From the NCBI GenBank assembly GCA_032716605.1, contig CM064481.1, positions 18,222,811 to 18,286,810 on the forward strand: DNA of 64,000 bases, written 5' to 3'. Below, piece by piece: positions 57,001-64,000 of this stretch. Positions within the stretch are counted from its first letter, which is position 1. The number at the start of each line of letters is the position of its first letter. The DNA comes from Paralithodes platypus. Its lineage: Eukaryota > Arthropoda > Malacostraca > Decapoda > Lithodidae. The notes below the pieces were generated by a model, which saw only the letters and a list, made by a program, of their open reading frames with translations, did not search any database and was not told where the DNA came from. A program made the translations under genes and the position numbers.

Positions 57001-60000
57001 CGCTATGAGCTTTTGATTGATAGAAGGATTGCTACAACCGTATTTCAGTCTATAAGGAAGTTAGAGCGTCAAACATAAATATTTAGCAGTACTACTAGCG
57101 CTATGAGCTTTTGATTGATAGAAGGATTGCTACAACCGTATTTCAGTCTATAAGGAAGTTAGAGCGTCAAACATAAATATTTAGCAGTACTACTAGCGCT
57201 ATGAGCTTTTGATTGATAGAAGGATTGCTACAACCGTATTTCAGTCTATAAGGAAGTTAGAGCGTCAAACATAAATATTTAGCAGTACTACTAGCGCTAT
57301 GAGCTTTTGATTGATAGAAGGATTGCTACAACCGTATTTCAGTCTATAAGGAAGTTAGAGCGTCAAACATAAATATTTAGCAGTACTACTAGCGCTATGA
57401 GCTTTTGATTGATAGAAGGATTGCTACAACCGTATTTCAGTCTATAAGGAAGTTAGAGCGTCAAACATAAATATTTAGCAGTACTACTAGCGCTATGAGC
57501 TTTTGATTGATAGAAGGATTGCTACAACCGTATTTCAGTCTATAAGGAAGTTAGAGCGTCAAACATAAATATTTAGCAGTACTACTAGCGCTATGAGCTT
57601 TTGATTGATAGAAGGATTGCTACAACCGTATTTCAGTCTATAAGGAAGTTAGAGCGTCAAACATAAATATTTAGCAGTACTACTAGCGCTATGAGCTTTT
57701 GATTGATAGAAGGATTGCTACAACCGTATTTCAGTCTATAAGGAAGTTAGAGCGTCAAACATAAATATTTAGCAGTACTACTAGCGCTATGAGCTTTTGA
57801 TTGATAGAAGGATTGCTACAACCGTATTTCAGTCTATAAGGAAGTTAGAGCGTCAAACATAAATATTTAGCAGTACTACTAGCGCTATGAGCTTTTGATT
57901 GATAGAAGGATTGCTACAACCGTATTTCAGTCTATAAGGAAGTTAGAGCGTCAAACATAAATATTTAGCAGTACTACTAGCGCTATGAGCTTTTGATTGA
58001 TAGAAGGATTGCTACAACCGTATTTCAGTCTATAAGGAAGTTAGAGCGTCAAACATAAATATTTAGCAGTACTACTAGCGCTATGAGCTTTTGATTGATA
58101 GAAGGATTGCTACAACCGTATTTCAGTCTATAAGGAAGTTAGAGCGTCAAACATAAATATTTAGCAGTACTACTAGCGCTATGAGCTTTTGATTGATAGA
58201 AGGATTGCTACAACCGTATTTCAGTCTATAAGGAAGTTAGAGCGTCAAACATAAATATTTAGCAGTACTACTAGCGCTATGAGCTTTTGATTGATAGAAG
58301 GATTGCTACAACCGTATTTCAGTCTATAAGGAAGTTAGAGCGTCAAACATAAATATTTAGCAGTACTACTAGCGCTATGAGCTTTTGATTGATAGAAGGA
58401 TTGCTACAACCGTATTTCAGTCTATAAGGAAGTTAGAGCGTCAAACATAAATATTTAGCAGTACTACTAGCGCTATGAGCTTTTGATTGATAGAAGGATT
58501 GCTACAACCGTATTTCAGTCTATAAGGAAGTTAGAGCGTCAAACATAAATATTTAGCAGTACTACTAGCGCTATGAGCTTTTGATTGATAGAAGGATTGC
58601 TACAACCGTATTTCAGTCTATAAGGAAGTTAGAGCGTCAAACATAAATATTTAGCAGTACTACTAGCGCTATGAGCTTTTGATTGATAGAAGGATTGCTA
58701 CAACCGTATTTCAGTCTATAAGGAAGTTAGAGCGTCAAACATAAATATTTAGCAGTACTACTAGCGCTATGAGCTTTTGATTGATAGAAGGATTGCTACA
58801 ACCGTATTTCAGTCTATAAGGAAGTTAGAGCGTCAAACATAAATATTTAGCAGTACTACTAGCGCTATGAGCTTTTGATTGATAGAAGGATTGCTACAAC
58901 CGTATTTCAGTCTATAAGGAAGTTAGAGCGTCAAACATAAATATTTAGCAGTACTACTAGCGCTATGAGCTTTTGATTGATAGAAGGATTGCTACAACCG
59001 TATTTCAGTCTATAAGGAAGTTAGAGCGTCAAACATAAATATTTAGCAGTACTACTAGCGCTATGAGCTTTTGATTGATAGAAGGATTGCTACAACCGTA
59101 TTTCAGTCTATAAGGAAGTTAGAGCGTCAAACATAAATATTTAGCAGTACTACTAGCGCTATGAGCTTTTGATTGATAGAAGGATTGCTACAACCGTATT
59201 TCAGTCTATAAGGAAGTTAGAGCGTCAAACATAAATATTTAGCAGTACTACTAGCGCTATGAGCTTTTGATTGATAGAAGGATTGCTACAACCGTATTTC
59301 AGTCTATAAGGAAGTTAGAGCGTCAAACATAAATATTTAGCAGTACTACTAGCGCTATGAGCTTTTGATTGATAGAAGGATTGCTACAACCGTATTTCAG
59401 TCTATAAGGAAGTTAGAGCGTCAAACATAAATATTTAGCAGTACTACTAGCGCTATGAGCTTTTGATTGATAGAAGGATTGCTACAACCGTATTTCAGTC
59501 TATAAGGAAGTTAGAGCGTCAAACATAAATATTTAGCAGTACTACTAGCGCTATGAGCTTTTGATTGATAGAAGGATTGCTACAACCGTATTTCAGTCTA
59601 TAAGGAAGTTAGAGCGTCAAACATAAATATTTAGCAGTACTACTAGCGCTATGAGCTTTTGATTGATAGAAGGATTGCTACAACCGTATTTCAGTCTATA
59701 AGGAAGTTAGAGCGTCAAACATAAATATTTAGCAGTACTACTAGCGCTATGAGCTTTTGATTGATAGAAGGATTGCTACAACCGTATTTCAGTCTATAAG
59801 GAAGTTAGAGCGTCAAACATAAATATTTAGCAGTACTACTAGCGCTATGAGCTTTTGATTGATAGAAGGATTGCTACAACCGTATTTCAGTCTATAAGGA
59901 AGTTAGAGCGTCAAACATAAATATTTAGCAGTACTACTAGCGCTATGAGCTTTTGATTGATAGAAGGATTGCTACAACCGTATTTCAGTCTATAAGGAAG

Positions 60001-63000
60001 TTAGAGCGTCAAACATAAATATTTAGCAGTACTACTAGCGCTATGAGCTTTTGATTGATAGAAGGATTGCTACAACCGTATTTCAGTCTATAAGGAAGTT
60101 AGAGCGTCAAACATAAATATTTAGCAGTACTACTAGCGCTATGAGCTTTTGATTGATAGAAGGATTGCTACAACCGTATTTCAGTCTATAAGGAAGTTAG
60201 AGCGTCAAACATAAATATTTAGCAGTACTACTAGCGCTATGAGCTTTTGATTGATAGAAGGATTGCTACAACCGTATTTCAGTCTATAAGGAAGTTAGAG
60301 CGTCAAACATAAATATTTAGCAGTACTACTAGCGCTATGAGCTTTTGATTGATAGAAGGATTGCTACAACCGTATTTCAGTCTATAAGGAAGTTAGAGCG
60401 TCAAACATAAATATTTAGCAGTACTACTAGCGCTATGAGCTTTTGATTGATAGAAGGATTGCTACAACCGTATTTCAGTCTATAAGGAAGTTAGAGCGTC
60501 AAACATAAATATTTAGCAGTACTACTAGCGCTATGAGCTTTTGATTGATAGAAGGATTGCTACAACCGTATTTCAGTCTATAAGGAAGTTAGAGCGTCAA
60601 ACATAAATATTTAGCAGTACTACTAGCGCTATGAGCTTTTGATTGATAGAAGGATTGCTACAACCGTATTTCAGTCTATAAGGAAGTTAGAGCGTCAAAC
60701 ATAAATATTTAGCAGTACTAGCGCTATGAGCTTTTGATTGATAGAAGGATTGCTACAACCGTATTTCAGTCTATAAGGAAGTTAGAGCGTCAAACATAAA
60801 TATTTAGCAGTACTACTAGCGCTATGAGCTTTTGATTGATAGAAGGATTGCTACAACCGTATTTCAGTCTATAAGGAAGTTAGAGCGTCAAACATAAATA
60901 TTTAGCAGTACTACTAGCGCTATGAGCTTTTGATTGATAGAAGGATTGCTACAACCGTATTTCAGTCTATAAGGAAGTTAGAGCGTCAAACATAAATATT
61001 TAGCAGTACTACTAGCGCTATGAGCTTTTGATTGATAGAAGGATTGCTACAACCGTATTTCAGTCTATAAGGAAGTTAGAGCGTCAAACATAAATATTTA
61101 GCAGTACTACTAGCGCTATGAGCTTTTGATTGATAGAAGGATTGCTACAACCGTATTTCAGTCTATAAGGAAGTTAGAGCGTCAAACATAAATATTTAGC
61201 AGTACTACTAGCGCTATGAGCTTTTGATTGATAGAAGGATTGCTACAACCGTATTTCAGTCTATAAGGAAGTTAGAGCGTCAAACATAAATATTTAGCAG
61301 TACTACTAGCGCTATGAGCTTTTGATTGATAGAAGGATTGCTACAACCGTATTTCAGTCTATAAGGAAGTTAGAGCGTCAAACATAAATATTTAGCAGTA
61401 CTACTAGCGCTATGAGCTTTTGATTGATAGAAGGATTGCTACAACCGTATTTCAGTCTATAAGGAAGTTAGAGCGTCAAACATAAATATTTAGCAGTACT
61501 ACTAGCGCTATGAGCTTTTGATTGATAGAAGGATTGCTACAACCGTATTTCAGTCTATAAGGAAGTTAGAGCGTCAAACATAAATATTTAGCAGTACTAC
61601 TAGCGCTATGAGCTTTTGATTGATAGAAGGATTGCTACAACCGTATTTCAGTCTATAAGGAAGTTAGAGCGTCAAACATAAATATTTAGCAGTACTACTA
61701 GCGCTATGAGCTTTTGATTGATAGAAGGATTGCTACAACCGTATTTCAGTCTATAAGGAAGTTAGAGCGTCAAACATAAATATTTAGCAGTACTACTAGC
61801 GCTATGAGCTTTTGATTGATAGAAGGATTGCTACAACCGTATTTCAGTCTATAAGGAAGTTAGAGCGTCAAACATAAATATTTAGCAGTACTACTAGCGC
61901 TATGAGCTTTTGATTGATAGAAGGATTGCTACAACCGTATTTCAGTCTATAAGGAAGTTAGAGCGTCAAACATAAATATTTAGCAGTACTACTAGCGCTA
62001 TGAGCTTTTGATTGATAGAAGGATTGCTACAACCGTATTTCAGTCTATAAGGAAGTTAGAGCGTCAAACATAAATATTTAGCAGTACTACTAGCGCTATG
62101 AGCTTTTGATTGATAGAAGGATTGCTACAACCGTATTTCAGTCTATAAGGAAGTTAGAGCGTCAAACATAAATATTTAGCAGTACTACTAGCGCTATGAG
62201 CTTTTGATTGATAGAAGGATTGCTACAACCGTATTTCAGTCTATAAGGAAGTTAGAGCGTCAAACATAAATATTTAGCAGTACTACTAGCGCTATGAGCT
62301 TTTGATTGATAGAAGGATTGCTACAACCGTATTTCAGTCTATAAGGAAGTTAGAGCGTCAAACATAAATATTTAGCAGTACTACTAGCGCTATGAGCTTT
62401 TGATTGATAGAAGGATTGCTACAACCGTATTTCAGTCTATAAGGAAGTTAGAGCGTCAAACATAAATATTTAGCAGTACTACTAGCGCTATGAGCTTTTG
62501 ATTGATAGAAGGATTGCTACAACCGTATTTCAGTCTATAAGGAAGTTAGAGCGTCAAACATAAATATTTAGCAGTACTACTAGCGCTATGAGCTTTTGAT
62601 TGATAGAAGGATTGCTACAACCGTATTTCAGTCTATAAGGAAGTTAGAGCGTCAAACATAAATATTTAGCAGTACTACTAGCGCTATGAGCTTTTGATTG
62701 ATAGAAGGATTGCTACAACCGTATTTCAGTCTATAAGGAAGTTAGAGCGTCAAACATAAATATTTAGCAGTACTACTAGCGCTATGAGCTTTTGATTGAT
62801 AGAAGGATTGCTACAACCGTATTTCAGTCTATAAGGAAGTTAGAGCGTCAAACATAAATATTTAGCAGTACTACTAGCGCTATGAGCTTTTGATTGATAG
62901 AAGGATTGCTACAACCGTATTTCAGTCTATAAGGAAGTTAGAGCGTCAAACATAAATATTTAGCAGTACTACTAGCGCTATGAGCTTTTGATTGATAGAA

Positions 63001-64000
63001 GGATTGCTACAACCGTATTTCAGTCTATAAGGAAGTTAGAGCGTCAAACATAAATATTTAGCAGTACTACTAGCGCTATGAGCTTTTGATTGATAGAAGG
63101 ATTGCTACAACCGTATTTCAGTCTATAAGGAAGTTAGAGCGTCAAACATAAATATTTAGCAGTACTACTAGCGCTATGAGCTTTTGATTGATAGAAGGAT
63201 TGCTACAACCGTATTTCAGTCTATAAGGAAGTTAGAGCGTCAAACATAAATATTTAGCAGTACTACTAGCGCTATGAGCTTTTGATTGATAGAAGGATTG
63301 CTACAACCGTATTTCAGTCTATAAGGAAGTTAGAGCGTCAAACATAAATATTTAGCAGTACTACTAGCGCTATGAGCTTTTGATTGATAGAAGGATTGCT
63401 ACAACCGTATTTCAGTCTATAAGGAAGTTAGAGCGTCAAACATAAATATTTAGCAGTACTACTAGCGCTATGAGCTTTTGATTGATAGAAGGATTGCTAC
63501 AACCGTATTTCAGTCTATAAGGAAGTTAGAGCGTCAAACATAAATATTTAGCAGTACTACTAGCGCTATGAGCTTTTGATTGATAGAAGGATTGCTACAA
63601 CCGTATTTCAGTCTATAAGGAAGTTAGAGCGTCAAACATTAATATTTAGCAGTATTACTAGCGCTATGAGCTTTTGATTGATAGAAGGATTGCTACAACC
63701 GTATTTCAGTCTATAAGGAAGTTAGAGCGTCAAACATAAATATTTAGCAGTACTACTAGCGCTATGAGCTTTTGATTGATAGAAGGATTGCTACAACCGT
63801 ATTTCAGTCTATAAGGAAGTTAGAGCGTCAAACATAAATATTTAGCAGTACTACTAGCGCTATGAGCTTTTGATTGATAGAAGGATTGCTACAACCGTAT
63901 TTCAGTCTATAAGGAAGTTAGAGCGTCAAACATAAATATTTAGCAGTACTACTAGCGCTATGAGCTTTTGATTGATAGAAGGATTGCTACAACCGTATTT
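45096..64000. repeat. 98 bp satellite array, 193 full units and still running
   Basis: Head-to-tail 98 bp unit, about 36% G+C, taken as starting atttcagtctataaggaag. The first unit begins at 45096 and the 194th at 63997. The span of 18,901 bp equals 193 x 98 minus 13, and four length variants account for the 13: loss of act near 46321, 48082 and 60717, and loss of ttga near 56822. The only substitutions I noticed are two in one unit (63640 a to t; 63655 c to t). The unit holds the palindromes taaatattta, agtact and tagcgcta within 28 bases. 98 is not a multiple of three and no long frame is open. The array passes the window edge. Confidence 0.98.

Noticed and set aside
45096..64000. CRISPR-like regularity of the array
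   Set aside because: Units are contiguous and identical with no variable spacers, and the context is eukaryotic; it is a satellite.

Overview
This is eukaryotic, intergenic, repeat-dominated DNA, most likely from an arthropod and perhaps a decapod crustacean. The case rests on the mix of elements: CR1-like and Jockey/I-like LINEs, a Ty3/gypsy element with ~3 kb LTRs, piggyBac-type elements, a Helitron/Helentron-like element, tRNA-derived SINEs and a long satellite. The species call is inference. No bacterial operon, rRNA gene, intact tRNA gene or CRISPR array is present.

Region 1 (1-28812) is one deeply nested block. A tRNA-derived SINE copy at 1-235 is followed by a CR1-like LINE (LINE A), whose pieces are spread over about 236-28287. 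LINE A is split by: a 4,440 bp piggyBac transposon (4069-8508) with TTAA on both sides; a head-to-tail pair of Helentron-like units (8623-9248, and 9249-27406 interrupted); and a 480 bp piggyBac-type MITE (27423-27902) with TTAA on both sides. The second Helentron-like unit holds a 17 kb minus-strand Ty3/gypsy retrotransposon (9717-26744, target duplication gtaga). That element in turn holds a second CR1-like LINE (LINE B, 14081-17351) and a 609 bp MITE inside its reverse transcriptase (20214-20822). An inverted second SINE copy lies at 28587-28812.

Region 2 (28813-35282) holds a Tigger/pogo-like MITE, a tRNA-like relic, a LINE scrap grown into a 51 bp minisatellite, and a minus-strand gene-like locus (32671-35145). 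This locus encodes an unrecognised N-terminal domain, long runs of an 11-residue Pro-Leu-Cys repeat, and a basic/Trp-rich domain present twice. A SINE, a stop codon and a frameshift break it.

Region 3 (35283-37741) is a MITE nest: one ~600 bp element carries three later insertions, each at a TTAA inside it. Region 4 (38528-44908) is a solo LTR of the same gypsy family (target duplication gtaaa), interrupted by a Jockey/I-like LINE (LINE C).

Region 5 (45096-64000) is a head-to-tail 98 bp satellite of 193 complete units plus 4 bases, still running at the window edge. From its two ends and four length variants, the register is accounted for exactly.

None of the coding parts forms an evidently intact gene. 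The most complete are the gag of the gypsy element, the LINE B reverse transcriptase and the catalytic part of the piggyBac transposase. The points most worth following up are the self-nested MITEs with a palindromic TTAA target, the Cys/Pro repeat gene, a slippery heptamer at the endonuclease/RT junction shared by two CR1 copies, and the very uniform 98 bp satellite.
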